A model generated the notes under the pieces. That model made no database searches. It worked only from the letters and a program-made list of their open reading frames with translations, and was not told the DNA's origin. Positions 24,796 to 35,906 of a DNA stretch of 64,000 bases are shown here, piece by piece. The position numbers and the translations under genes were made by a program. This DNA is from Craterostigma plantagineum (taxonomy: Eukaryota > Streptophyta > Magnoliopsida > Lamiales > Linderniaceae): contig JAPQWV010001065.1 of the NCBI GenBank assembly GCA_027422505.1, positions 1 to 64,000 on the forward strand, given 5' to 3'. Positions within the stretch are counted from its first letter, which is position 1. Every line of letters begins with the position of its first letter.

Positions 24796-26176
24796 TCACA
24801 TAATCGTACAGCTCGAAGTATCCTCGTCGCTAAACATAGAGTACTGATCCGCCCGATCGCCAGGCGGCGGCGGATAATTCGTCGACGGCGGAGGCATATA
24901 ACTAATGCTCGGCGGGGGTCGAGCGTACACCATGGGCTGAAACCGCTCGTTCCCATTTTCCCGCTGCTGACTCATCATCATCGCGGCCGCCATCTGCTGC
25001 TGAAAAAACGGGTCATTATTCGCGGGCCCGCCATCTGCTCCGCCCCGGCGGGCAGGCCGTGGACGAAATTACCGTTCTGCCCTTCCATGGCCATGGGCAT
25101 CATCTTGATATTATTACTATTATGGATCATTCCTAAGCTGTCTTTGCTGCCACCATGATTTCGATTATTGCCACCTTTCTTACCATTACTCGACGTATCG
25201 TTCTTCGTCGCAGTACTAGACAATTTTTAAGGCTTCTTCGCCTCATTCATCATAGGCTCATCATATCCACCATCATCATATATAATCATCAAATTCATCA
25301 CCATAGTCACTCATATCTTCATCATCTTCGAGCAATTTGGGATTATTACCTGTCGATTTCTGATTATTCGGGCCCTTATTGAATGGAGGGATTGCCATGT
25401 CTTTGATGAACTGAGAAGGAAATTTCAGGTCTTTCAAGCCTTGAAGCTGCTGTTGATTCTTACCACCTTTAGGCTGGTTTTTGTTGTTGTTGTTGTTATT
25501 ACCACATTTTCCTTCTTGGATCTTCATGTTCTTCAACTGATTGTTAAGCTGAGGTTGGCGCCGTTTTTTTCGGGCTTTTGTCCACCGCCCCATAGCTCGG
25601 CGTGCTTTCCATTCTTTGTGAGCTTTTTGATGATTGTTATGGGGTCAACGTTCCCAGAAACTGTGACTTTCCCTTGTTCTGAGTCTAACCTTTGTGGTGT
25701 AAACGCCTGTGCGATTAACAGAGAGGAAGCAACAGTATCACAGTTCATTGAATTGATTTTCAGCAAGTAAAAGAAAGATGTTTCTTTTTGTAAACTTAGA
25801 TAAGGGTACCTTCAATCTTGTGCAGGATCTTCTTTACTTTATGCTTACAGCCGTCGCAGTGTATATTGACTTTGAGTACACAAGTCTGTGAGTATAAACA
25901 CAAAGAAAGCTTCAGCAAAACACACACATAGCACTGTAAACTTCACATACTTGTGTTAAAACTGAAACTGAACTCGAACGCAAAAAATATGGAGACAAAA
26001 AAGTAAGATAGATGAAATCCACTGTAAATTCCGGTACTGGTTTCTTGGTCCGAAGGGAGCAAACAAAGGCAAAAACTTGCACACATAACGTTCAATAAAA
26101 CCCACAATTTTCACATACGTGAAAAGAAAATACGCATATGAATCACCTGGATCTTCAAGAACTCTTCTTTGCTCAT
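24796..26176 (-). CDS. Heavy metal-associated isoprenylated plant protein (HIPP)
   Basis: Three-exon gene. Exon 1 (26176-26147) encodes [10 protein letters not shown]. Exon 2 (25885-25810) carries the first half of a heavy-metal-associated fold with the metal-binding CxxC in [20 protein letters not shown]. Exon 3 (25706-24796) continues with [20 protein letters not shown] and [13 protein letters not shown], then a long Asn/Lys/Gly-rich linker, an acidic Asp/Glu patch, a Met/Gln-rich region and a Pro-rich tail with [19 protein letters not shown]. It ends SSCTIM, a CaaX box for prenylation, which directs such proteins to membranes or nucleus. Frame breaks near 25690, 25590, 25265, 25230 and 25035 are bridged by family-like sequence. 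Related to the HIPP33-37 group. Confidence 0.87.
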
Positions 26177-26280
26177 CTTTACAGCAGCCCAGAAACTAAT
26201 GTAGGTAAAAAGGTGGGGTTACACACATAACACAGCTCTAGACGAGACTATAAAGCTCACAAAGGGCATGCTAAAAGCTA

Positions 26281-26984
26281 GGTGTGAGCAAAACCGGATA
26301 TCCGGTTTTTCGGATATCCAAAATTCGGATATCCGGATTTTCGGATATCGAAAAATGGTAACCGTATCCGTATCCGCTCCGATTTTAATCGGAGATCCGG
26401 TTTATATCGGATATTTACACCGGATATCTGCATCCGGTTTTAATTTATTTTTCTCATATATTTTTATTATTTTCTTTGAAAAATTATATTTTTATTTCTT
26501 ATCACAATAAAAAAATATATTTTTTAATATAAGAATTTCTACACATTGTAATTCACACAATAGGTGAGTTTATGATTCAAAATTACATAATAAATAATAA
26601 ACACAATACACCAATTTCACATTAATTTTTTAACTTGCATCTCGATGTTTTTATGTTTTTTTTTATCTCAATTCTCTAACAAAGTTTTTTGCAATAATAA
26701 ATAATATAAATTTAGATATTCTACTTGATGAATTTTTTTCCTTTTGGACCTTCATTTTTCTTTTTTGGACTATTTTATTTTTATTTTTTTTTTTTTAAAT
26801 ATAAAATCGGATACCGGATATCCGGATTTTAGACAACCCACTATCCGTATCCGATCCCGTTTAGTTTAAATAAATCGGATCGGATATCCGATCCGTTTTT
26901 AAAACCGGATATCCGTTTTCGAATTTTGAAAAGCGGATACCGGATCGGAATCCGGTTTCCGGATATTTTGCTCACCCCTACAAG
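26281..26984. mobile_element. hAT-like non-autonomous element rich in CGGATATCC
   Basis: Begins GGTGTGAGCAAAACCGGATA and ends GGATATTTTGCTCACCCCTA plus CAAG, giving near-inverted termini. The perfect 12-bp direct repeat TGCTAAAAGCTA flanks it at 26269-26280 and 26985-26996. The inner edges hold many copies of the palindrome CGGATATCCG; the centre is AT-rich. It inserted just upstream of the HIPP start codon (26176). No coding capacity. Confidence 0.75.
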
Positions 26985-26996
26985 TGCTAAAAGCTA

Positions 26997-27601
26997 AGCT
27001 TCTCCTCTGTTTCAGAGTTTCATCAAACTATTTGTGACAGAGTTACAATAATCAAAATGTGGAGATTGTAAATATACTTAAACCCCACCCTTAAAGGTAA
27101 TGCATCTTTATTGCATTGCAGATTGGGATCGTGCTGAGTTAAAACTAAAGAATAAAAATGGGGTTTGTAATTATTGCACCAGACACGAACTTTATTTTTT
27201 TTTTTCCCTTTCTATATCGATTTGTGGCATAATTTGGGGCTTTTAGGCTTGTGGCTTGGCCCATTATGCATGTAATTAAAAGGGGCAAGCTTTCTTTGGC
27301 TGGTCAAATAACCGAACTACGACTCACAGTGAAAAACTTACGACTACTCAAAGACCAAAGTATGTGCGCATATTTATCGCTATTGAAAAAGTCATTAGTC
27401 TACGGTCAAGTTCTGAGTGATTCCATTACAAATATAAACCGATAATCTGCTTCTCACTGCTTTTCTACATATATAACGTTTCAATCAACAAAACATTCAC
27501 ACCATGTCTTCAGACACGTAGCCATTCGCTTCGCACCAACCTTTGTTAAAGCTAACGTTATATTTTTACCATGTAGTGTTATAGCTATAACTTGCCATAG
27601 C
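26997..27601. other. Intergenic between HIPP and L34e-like genes
   Basis: Presumed promoters of the two divergent genes; no other feature recognised. Confidence 0.4.
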
Positions 27602-28090
27602 ATGCCAACGCCAAAGAACTCAAACCACAAAAATTCCCCAAATTGCCCTCAGCCCACCGCCACAGCACCACCCTAGACCTCCTCGTCCTCACGGTGGTCG
27701 TCTTCTCCGCCGCTTTCCTTATCTTTTCGTCTCTCACCAATCTCCTACGCATAATTTACCACTTTGCCCCCATTGCACTCACACGGTGGCCCTTTCTATC
27801 ATTCTCCACTTACACAGATTATGCCGTGGGCCCACATCAAGAAACTGTGGGAGAATGGGTTGTAAGGCGTTCAAGAACTCGATAGAGTACAATCCTCAGT
27901 TGCAGGGCGAGGAGATGTTGAAATTAGGGGAGAATAGAAAAAGCGTTAGGGAGGTGAATGGCTTGTTTGGAAAGGCGGCGCAGAGGACAGCCTATCGAAA
28001 CATGAAGAGCATTCAGAGGAAGCTGAGAAGATTTGCGCAGCTAAGTTCATATATGGATGAAACAGTTCTGGTCTCGTCTGTTTTTGGTCT
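27602..28090 (+). CDS. L34e-superfamily-like small membrane protein (possibly truncated)
   Basis: Resembles the plant family labelled ribosomal L34e superfamily (At3g06180/At5g19025 type), which has an N-terminal hydrophobic segment and a Cys-rich domain. From ATG 27602 it reads MPTPKNSNHKNSPNCPQPTA; then, after a frame change near 27675, a membrane segment LDLLVLTVVVFSAAFLIFSS; then, in another frame, CRGPTSRNCGRMGCKAFKNS and IEYNPQLQGEEMLKL; then WKGGAED after a break near 27970. The expected C-terminal block with GRAVL and CGC is not visible; palindromic repeat DNA begins at 28095. Either the 3' end was lost to an insertion or it is spliced further away. Confidence 0.6.
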
Positions 28091-28094
28091 CGCA

Positions 28095-28310
28095 AGGTGT
28101 CACGGCCGTGACAAACATCGCGTCCTCTCTGCTTCGAGTCACGGGCACGTGCACCATTGGTCACGCCGTGACTCTCGGAGCTGCGACCCTCTGCCAAGTG
28201 TCACGGCCTGATGTATCATCCTTCACGGCCGTGACGTTCTTTCCTTTGGTTTTAGTCGCTCACTGACTGGTGTCACGGCCTGTGACATGAATGGTCACGG
28301 CCGTGACCAT
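28095..28310. repeat. Cluster of TCACGGCCGTGA palindromes
   Basis: Within about 215 bp the 12-bp palindrome TCACGGCCGTGA occurs three times exactly (near 28099, 28223 and 28293) and several more times in shortened or altered form such as TCACGCCGTGA and GTCACGGCCTGTGAC. It is locally GC-rich against AT-rich surroundings. Confidence 0.8.
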
Positions 28311-29047
28311 TAACAGTGTTTGACTTCGTCCGTTAGTTAAAATCAGTTAGAAGGGTCTTTTTGGTCTTTGAACCTTTCAGCTTAGCTTTAAGTCCTCTCT
28401 CTCTCTCTCTCGATGTGTATCATACTGTATGCCATTTCATTTTTCCTTCTCTCTGTAATCTTTTTTTCTGTGATTAATGGAGAAATTTCTTGCTCCGTGG
28501 ATGTAAGATTCAAAGCCTTGAATCTGAACCACGTTATATCGTCGAGTTTACAAAGCTGCAATCAATCAAATTCTCAATCGATCTAATTCTTGATACAGCC
28601 CAGAGTATGAGTGTTTGAGGGAGGAGCTCAGCCGCATGGCGCCGGAGAATCGGTGGCGGTGCTGATTTTCAGGGACAAATGTGGTTGTCCGGCGGCCAAG
28701 TTGATCGGATGGGGGCAGAAGCAGAGGAAAAGGAAGCAAAAGTGAGTTGGGTTTTTTGGAGGGTTTCTTCTCGTTTTCGATTAAAGATTGCTTTTTAAAA
28801 ATCAAAATATAAGCCAAAAGCCAAACGAAGATGCCGAAATATAATTATGAAGCAATTTGTTTTACTGTGCTTGGAGTGATCGAAATCTGTTGGCTTTGTT
28901 CATGGCTGGGAAAAGATAAAACAGAGCAGCTGAGGAAAGAAAACCCAAAAGCATCATTTACACCCAAACCCATTATTCAACACAAGGCAAAGCAAAAGCG
29001 TATCTGAAACATCATTCACAAATGCATACGAACACATTTCTAACCTT
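28311..29047. other. Intergenic with short (TC)n at 28396-28411
   Basis: No gene recognised. Lies between the palindrome cluster and the 3' end of MSRB. Confidence 0.4.
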
Positions 29048-29676
29048 TCAACTTTCATCGCCAGAATCAGGCACGAACTTGACCGACACGCTGTTGACGC
29101 AATGCCTTTCGTCGGTCGGCACTTTGAAGCCTTCGCCTTTGAAAACATGGCCCAAGTGTCCGCCGCAAGCCGTACACGTTATCTCGGTCCTTCTTCCATC
29201 GGGGTCAGGCTTTTTGAGACAAAACAACAAACACGTGGTAGGCATACCACATAGCAACAACAGTCACCTTCATTCATTAATTAACTAATCCTCGAACAAA
29301 ACCAAAGAAGAAGAAGATTAAGGTGGTGCTTACCGAGCGAGTTATGGCGCCGGGAAACCCTTCGAAGAACGCCGGCCAGCCACAGCCTGAGTTGAATTTG
29401 GCGGCGGATTTGTAAAGAGGCGTTCCGCAGCCGGCGCAGTTGTAGACGCCGTCGTCGAAGAACTTGTCGTAATGCCCTGTCCCACGAGGCCTGTCCAAAT
29501 TCTTACATGTAATCTACGGCATCGTGCATTATACCAAAAAATATATACATGAAAAAAAAAGAGAAGAATTGAAAAGGTAAAACATACTCGGTGCCTTTCT
29601 GACGCAGGATGTGAAACTGCTCAGGGGAAAGGATTGCCCTCCATTCATCCTCTGTTTTCTGAACTAAATTAGCCAT
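29048..29676 (-). CDS. MSRB: Peptide methionine-(R)-S-oxide reductase B
   Basis: Reduces methionine-R-sulfoxide in oxidised proteins. Three exons: 29676-29588, 29490-29334 and 29209-29048, joined as [15 protein letters not shown] and ITRS-PDPDGRR with canonical splice sites. The product is 135 residues with no transit peptide, matching cytosolic MSRB5-9 types. Zinc-binding CxxC pairs are visible in [13 protein letters not shown] and [14 protein letters not shown]. The catalytic Cys lies in [11 protein letters not shown]. The upstream [13 protein letters not shown] block is complete. It is one of the few genes here without a frame break. Some family members use a different resolving Cys, so I do not assign one. 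Confidence 0.95.
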
Positions 29677-30849
29677 CGATCTCAGTTTCTTTGCCTTTCT
29701 AGCTAATGTTCTTTCTTCCTCCTATCTATAGTGAGACGACGGAGGGAATAAGCTGTGAAATATTTTGAGATGAATATGGACGTGCTAACGGCTCGGTGCT
29801 GTCGAATATGGGGTCATATTCAGAACTACGATGATTATGTATGTAATTAATTAAAAGAATTTCTATTTGAAATTCTAGAGTGAAAGTAATCAGCTAAAAT
29901 GAAAAGAAATCACCCACTTTATTTTGTTGTATATTTCAATTTTACTCTTTTATTTTTAGCATAGATTCATATATTGTACAACACACGCATTTGGGTGGTG
30001 TATAAAAATATTACTAATAATTAATGGACCCCTACAAGTAATTGGTACTAAAATAAAATCAAATCCTAACATTATTAGCAAGATATTAGGAAATTTAAAT
30101 ATGAGCCTGATTAATGCTGAAATCGAACGATTACAATAATAAACCTAATGCTGGTTTTCTTCAGAAAAGTTGTCTTAAATTACAGTAACTAAATAGCCAA
30201 GTAATAACAAGTTTATATCGCCAATTTGGGTGCTACTATTGGCACCCCGTGGTGTAAAAAACATTGAAATGATAACAATATTTGTTAAAAACCATGTTTT
30301 ATCTATGTTCAATACTTGTTTGTAGCAAGTATTAATTATTTGATTTAATTGTCATTAATACATTGGATTATTTTATCGAGCATTAATTAATTAATTTGGT
30401 TTTTGTTACTATAGTCCATCCATCATCAGTGTTTTACATATGCATAGATAAGGAACTCTTTTATATGTAACTCAGATAATATTAATAGTTTTTAAGACAG
30501 AACAATTTAAATATTTATCTTATTTGATAAAATTCATAAAGCACATATTAATATATAAATTGAAATTTTCATTAGGGAACATGTTTGTATAAACCACTGT
30601 TTCCATCGAAATGCAAAATAATATATATTAGCTTTTCTATAATAATAATATATATGTATATACTTAGTAATATCAAATATGTAATTGCACAAAAAGGGAA
30701 AAAATGTAAATTTAAAACTAAAGACCAGATTATGACGGGTATAATTTAGTTGATTTTAAATTTGAATCTTTTAATATATTAAAGAGAGGAAAGAGTAAGT
30801 AGTAATAAATAGTTAAAAGAATTGGTCAAAGCTAACTGAATATTTAATA
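29677..30849. other. Intergenic, no gene seen
   Basis: First 100-200 bases are probable MSRB promoter; the rest is AT-rich without recognised features. Confidence 0.5.
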
Positions 30850-31081
30850 CTCCCTCCGTCCCGGTAATATATGGACATTTGGGATTGGGTTCAGTTTTTA
30901 AGAAATATAATATTTTAATAGTATAGAGGAAGAAAAGTATGTGTGTGACACGTCTTTTAAGAATATTTAATGTTATTATATTGATTGTGTGTGATAGTTT
31001 TTTACTAAATATGGAAATGTATAAAAGATAGTGGGACGCCCGATTTGGTAAAATGTACAAAAGTTACCGGGACGGAGGGAG
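30850..31081. mobile_element. Stowaway MITE
   Basis: Starts CTCCCTCCGTCCCGG, ends CCGGGACGGAGGGAG, TA on both sides; near-perfect terminal repeats of 15 bp make this the best preserved of the four copies. Confidence 0.92.
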
Positions 31082-31269
31082 TATTGAATATTAATTAGGG
31101 GGTCTATATAGCAAACAAAGGGGTACTAATGAATTTCCCGCCAGTTTTCATGCGGCTCATAATTAAAGAAATGGTTCAACTATGGTCGCAAATGTTGAAC
31201 TGTAATTTTTGTCATAAACGATTATTTTTCACATTTTTATGTCAATTTTATAAGTGTACATTCGCTAGG

Positions 31270-31700
31270 TTTTAAGTTGTTCAAATAAGAAGGTGTATCT
31301 ACAGAAAAGTACCTAGTTATATAAAAAATTTGCATGTTAGACCCCCTGTCAGAAAAATTTTCATATAAGTACCCGTTCGATTGTGTGTATCATTTTTCCA
31401 GTCTTGACGTACCTTTCTGTATGTGTATTAAGTACCATGTCACGCATTATATGGTACCCAGGTACCTATATACGGTCTATATGGTACCTTAATGTGTGTT
31501 ATATGATGTACCATTTTCTCACTCTATTGCGTACCACAATATGATTCCATATGGTACGTAAATGTGTTCCATGACGTACTTGCTGCGGAACGGGTAGCAA
31601 TGTGCAAAAATTTTATTCTCACAGGGAGCTGCATATAAAAAATCTGACAGGGGTCTGATTTGCGAAATTTTTATATAAATAAGAATTTATGTGTAGAGAT
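31270..31700. repeat. Inverted-repeat element with GGTACC-rich centre
   Basis: The edges are inverted: left TTATATAAAAAATTTGCATG and AGACCCCCTGTCAGAAAAAT; right, reversed, TTATATAAAAATTTCGCAAA and CAGACCCCTGTCAGATTTTT. The centre (31400-31590) is made of degenerate ATGGTACC words. No coding capacity; looks like a non-autonomous DNA element, with no clean target duplication found. Confidence 0.6.
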
Positions 31701-31879
31701 CCCATAAAAAAAAGAAATATTTGCCTCTCTACAAAAAAGGCTCTGACCTCTCTCTACAAAAAAGAAAAATTACGCTCCAAACCCAAAACCAATCGGCGAC
31801 GAGCTTCAAATGTAGATCGAACCCCGACCTGAACGAATCCACCATCTGAAAAAAGTTAAGTTCAGATCTTGGTCCAGCA

Positions 31880-32145
31880 AGTAGAATTTTGGGCATGAAA
31901 ATTGACAGAAACCGAGCTGAAAGAATCTTAACTTTATCTCAGAGCAGGTATTTGGGTTCTGTGTTGAAGAAATTTGAAATGCACGACGCCAAGAAGGTTT
32001 CTACTCCCATTGCAGCGCATCGTTTTTTTGAATTCAAAAAATTCCAATTTTTCAAGTTGAGTAAATGCACATAAATTATGACGTCTGAAGTAGAGGAATA
32101 TATGAAGGCAATTCCTTATGCAAGCAAGTATTGTGGGATCGATTA
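31880..32145 (+). pseudogene. Ty1-copia reverse transcriptase fragment
   Basis: Remnant of the copia polyprotein just past the RT active site: ILGMKIDRNRAERILTLSQS, YLGSVLKKFEMHDAKKVSTP, then after an in-frame stop EVEEYMKAIPYAS. Only about 85 codons are left and no LTRs were recognised nearby. Decayed fragment. Confidence 0.8.
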
Positions 32146-32153
32146 TGTATGCA

Positions 32154-32296
32154 TTTGGGGGTGTGTGCAGAACTTAGGATTCAAGGCGGCGAGAGAGCTT
32201 TGGGTAAGTTTACGCAGAAAGTTTCTTAGATCTTGCGAAAACTTACCCAAAGCTCTCTCGCCGCCTTGAACCCTAAGTTCTGACGCACACCCCCAA
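32154..32296. repeat. Long hairpin: 58-bp arms, 27-nt loop
   Basis: Arm 32154-32211 and arm 32239-32296 are inverse copies with about three mismatches and one gap; the inner 30 bases (GGCGGCGAGAGAGCTTTGGG core) match perfectly. Loop at 32212-32238. If transcribed it would form a nearly perfect RNA stem of miRNA/siRNA-precursor size. The shared segment ends in GGGTAAGTTT, which resembles a splice donor, so the arms may derive from an exon end copied in inverted orientation. Confidence 0.85.
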
Positions 32297-32589
32297 GCGC
32301 GAAGCAAGCACCGGCAGACCCCATCTCACAGCCTCGTCTGCCTCGTCTCCGTGCACGCTCCAACAGACTTGGGGGCCGCCTAGACGCGCGGAAGGCTTTG
32401 GTGACCTCATGATTTATTTTTTAGATTAATTTATGTGCTTTCCATTTCTTTCTCGTGAGTATCGTGTTTTTTTGTGTTTGTGTGTTTTTGCTCGGCTTTC
32501 GGAATTGTTCTTTGTGTTTCTTTTGTATGTTCGTTGTGTTTCTTTTTGTTGGTTCCGTCCTCCGCCCACCCCAGTGCCAACCACTGCTA

Positions 32590-32957
32590 GCAGTCCACCG
32601 CCGCCTTGCCGTCGCCAGTTTTGAGTATCCCGTAGTGGGACCTCATATCTCCCGACCCTTGGTTGGGAGCTTTTTCTTCCTAGTGGAGCCTCAGTCCGAT
32701 GAAGATAAAATTTCAGAAGGCCAAGTGAAGTGAAGAGTCGTAGATTTATCTTAATAGCTTTTTGTACTATAGGTTCTTTAGTTCTTGCTAGTAGATTATG
32801 TGTTTTTGTTTTCTGTCGGTTTTTTTTCCTTATGGACATTTTTTTCCTTGTGGGAGTGTTGTGCCCCTTTGTGAGCCCTGTTCTCTCGACTGGCGATACA
32901 ATTGAAACACTTTGGTCCATTTGTTAACTAATGCAAGCTATCACTTAAAAAAAAAAA
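32590..32957 (+). mobile_element. LINE-like 3' end, copy 2 (poly(A) tail)
   Basis: Second copy of the sequence at 24011-24425, ending AATGCAAGCTATCACTT then an A-run. It inserted about 110 bp upstream of the RCL1 start codon, so it now forms part of that promoter or 5' UTR. Confidence 0.7.
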
Positions 32958-33067
32958 TAAAACGTTTTGTCGAGTATAGAACAGAAGCCACGACAGTGTT
33001 CTCCTAAATAAACCCTAACTTCATCACACCAAGGCTTTCGAATCAGAGGGGAAAAAAAAAAGCAAGC

Positions 33068-35061
33068 ATGGCGAAAACTACGTATACGAGGCTGAAAGGC
33101 AGCCAGAATTTTCGTCTGCGTCTTCTGCTCGCGGCTCTGTCTTCGACACCTATCCTCGTCGAGGATATACGCGCCGACGCCACGTGGCCTGGACTCCGAC
33201 CTCACGAGGTCTCGTTTCTACGGCTCATGGAACGAGTCTCCGACGATTGCGTCATTGAAATCAACGAAACCGGTAATAGGCATGACCTGATGAAGTTAGC
33301 TCATTTGTTCGCTTCACTGTATTCTCTTGGGACGTAATTGTTTGTTGTGGATTTTCTGTGTGATATTTTAGGTACGAAGTTGAAGTTCAAGCCTGGGATA
33401 TTGATGGGTGGGAAGAACTTAGTGCACGACTGCGGTACGAGCCGAGCAATTGGTTACTTTTTGGAGCCGTTGATTTTGCTAGGCTTGTTCGGGAAGAAGC
33501 CTCTCAGTATTAGGCTTAAAGGTAGTCTATTTTTCCTTTTTATATGGTTTTCCATTTTGTGTTTCAGTTTTAGTTTGGTTCTGGAATTTAAAAAGGAACA
33601 GATAATTTAATTGAAAGAGTGGTGTTTTAATATGAATTGGGATTCCTCGGGTGAAAATTCGATTGATTGCTTTATAAGAGTTCTTCATCAAATTTCACCT
33701 GTGGAGCAATTTAAGTTTAAATACTTCACCTGTTTGCTGAATACTCTAGTTTTGGCTGGGATTGAAGAAAGAATAGATACTTATATATGAAAGAAGTTGC
33801 TGGTTTTTTACTTTGCGGTGAAAATTTGATCGATTTATTTCATAAGAGTTTCCCATTCGGTGATTATCTTTATGCATTCAATCTGATTGTGGATTGCCTG
33901 ACATCCTTTTTAGGTATCACTAACGATGCCAAGGACCCATCTGTCGATACGTTCCGATCTACCACCTTACACATGTTAAAACAGTTCGGCGTTCCTTCAG
34001 AAGGACTCGACCTGAAAATCGAGTCTAGAGGTGTGCCTCCTCATGGTGGTGGAGAAGTTCTCCTGTCTGTCCCTATCGTCCCTGAAAGTCTAAAAGTAAC
34101 GTTTTCCTGCCTATTGCCTTGTGGGAATCATTAAACTCTCCTATCTCACGAAAAGGCATGCTTTAATGTGATTATATTTTTACAGGCAGTTTCTTGGATT
34201 GACGAGGGATTGGTGAAGAGGATTCGAGGGGTGTCATTCTCCACTAGAGTATCCGTTCAGTTTGAGAATAAGATGATACACGCCGCTCGTGGAATATTCA
34301 ACCGCTTGCTTCCTGACGTTCATATATTCACCGACCATAGAGCTGGCGCACAAGCTGGAAAGTAAGCTTTTTCCTTTTCGTCCACATTTATTTCATGATG
34401 TTCTTTAACTAAACTATGAAATTTGGCCTCAACTCAACTGCAGATCTGCAGGCTATGGAATTTCCCTCGTCGCTGAGACAACGTCGGGCTGCTTCATCTC
34501 TGTTGACACGGCGGTTCCCGTCCTAAAGAAAACGGCGAGGCCGAGATTGAAAACGAGAAATACGAAGCGAGCCCGCCCGAGGAAGTTGGCGAAGAAATTG
34601 CATCTGCGTTGCTGGCCGAGATCGAACAAGGTGGAGTAGTGGATTCTACTCATCAGGTATATGTTTACATCCAACCCATTTTGTAATATAACCGTATATG
34701 TTGAAGAATGTCACTGAAACCAATCTCAGAGCTCTAGCAAGGTTGTCTTTTACTAGGATTGTATCTTTGAGTGAATTCTCTGCTGTTGAAGGTTGAGCCT
34801 TTCGCGCATGAATAGTATTAAATCACAGTTCTTTTGATTTGTAATTTGTAGGGTTTGCTGTTTCTACTGTGCGCTTTGTGTCCTCAAGATGTTTCGAAGG
34901 TTCGTGTGGGGAAACTCTCGCCCTATGCAATCGAAGTCCTGAGGAACATAAGAGATTTTCTCGGGGTTAAGTTTGTTATCAAGCCTGATCCTTCGACGGG
35001 GACTGTCGTTGTGAAAGGCGTTGGATGTGGTCTGAAGAATTTGTCGAGGAAGATATCGTGA
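33068..35061 (+). CDS. RCL1: RNA 3'-terminal phosphate cyclase-like protein RCL1
   Basis: Nucleolar SSU-processome factor; the Rcl1 family is cyclase-like but non-cyclising and acts in 18S pre-rRNA processing. Exons: 33068-33272, 33372-33521, 33914-34095, 34186-34361, 34444-34656, 34852-35061. Motifs: LKGSQNFRLRLLLAALSSTP, KPGILMGGKNLVHDCGTSR, IESRGVPPHGGGEVLLSVPI, SWIDEGLVKRIRGVSFSTRV, AGAQAGKSAGYGISLVAETT, DVSKVRVGKLSPYAIEVLRN, ending KNLSRKIS. One frame break at 34517-34519: a CCC run where CCCC restores VPRPKENGEAE and the acidic linker EASPPEEVGEEIASALLAEI. Full length and otherwise intact. Confidence 0.95.
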
Positions 35062-35906
35062 AGAACAGACGATGAACAGATATTACTTTTCTACCAAAAG
35101 GTCTAAAGACTGAATGAAGGTTTTTGAGAGATCAAAACAGCTGAGAATTCGAGGAATGTGTTACATTATACAATCGATTGGTGAAACTTAATTTATTTTT
35201 CCTTCGCTGTTATCACCTAGTACGTCGTTTTTTTTTTTTTCATGTCCAAGAAGGTTTCCTAGTTCAAATATTTGTTCTTTGTCGTCTCTTCTACCATCTC
35301 CTTTCCACGCATAGGGTATGAATACAGGCAACTGAAGTAAAGAGTAGACAACGAAGTATAAGCATCCAAATGTTGTCAATATATTAAAACTCTATAAAAA
35401 AAGTCGACAATCGAAGCAAAGAAGTCGAGCAAGCGAAGCTCTTACGAAAGTTAAGGAATAAAAAAGAAAAGGACAGAATGCTGATGAGAAAAAAATACGG
35501 AAGTTTGATTGAACAAGAAAGAAATGTATATCCACTGTGTAGTTCTTTAAAGAGTAACAGCATGAGAATCGCTCGCCCGCCCGCCGTCTCATATAAGCAA
35601 AAGAATCTCCCCTCGACCAATGGCTTCCTTCACTCCCTCTGTAGCATCGGGAAAAAAAAAAGAGACAATCAGTTAATACATTTGAGAGATTGGTAAGGGA
35701 ATCTGCACTCCCATGACAGCTTTCTGACCAACAAGACAATAGAAAGATGAGTCTTGACTTTAATGATAGCCCATATATAAATCATGTGTCTTGCTTCTAA
35801 GTTATTTTATTCACCTCCAAACGAAAAGGTCAGTCGGCGAAGTTGAGCATATTACTTCACTACCACGAGAAAAAAAAAGCAAATTTAAACTCCCGTAAGT
35901 CATACC
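35062..35906. other. Intergenic between convergent RCL1 and BAG6-like genes
   Basis: Holds the 3' ends of both genes. A possible last exon of the BAG6-like gene (35638 downward, EGVKEAIGRGEILLL, minus) has a good acceptor but is not certain. Confidence 0.4.
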
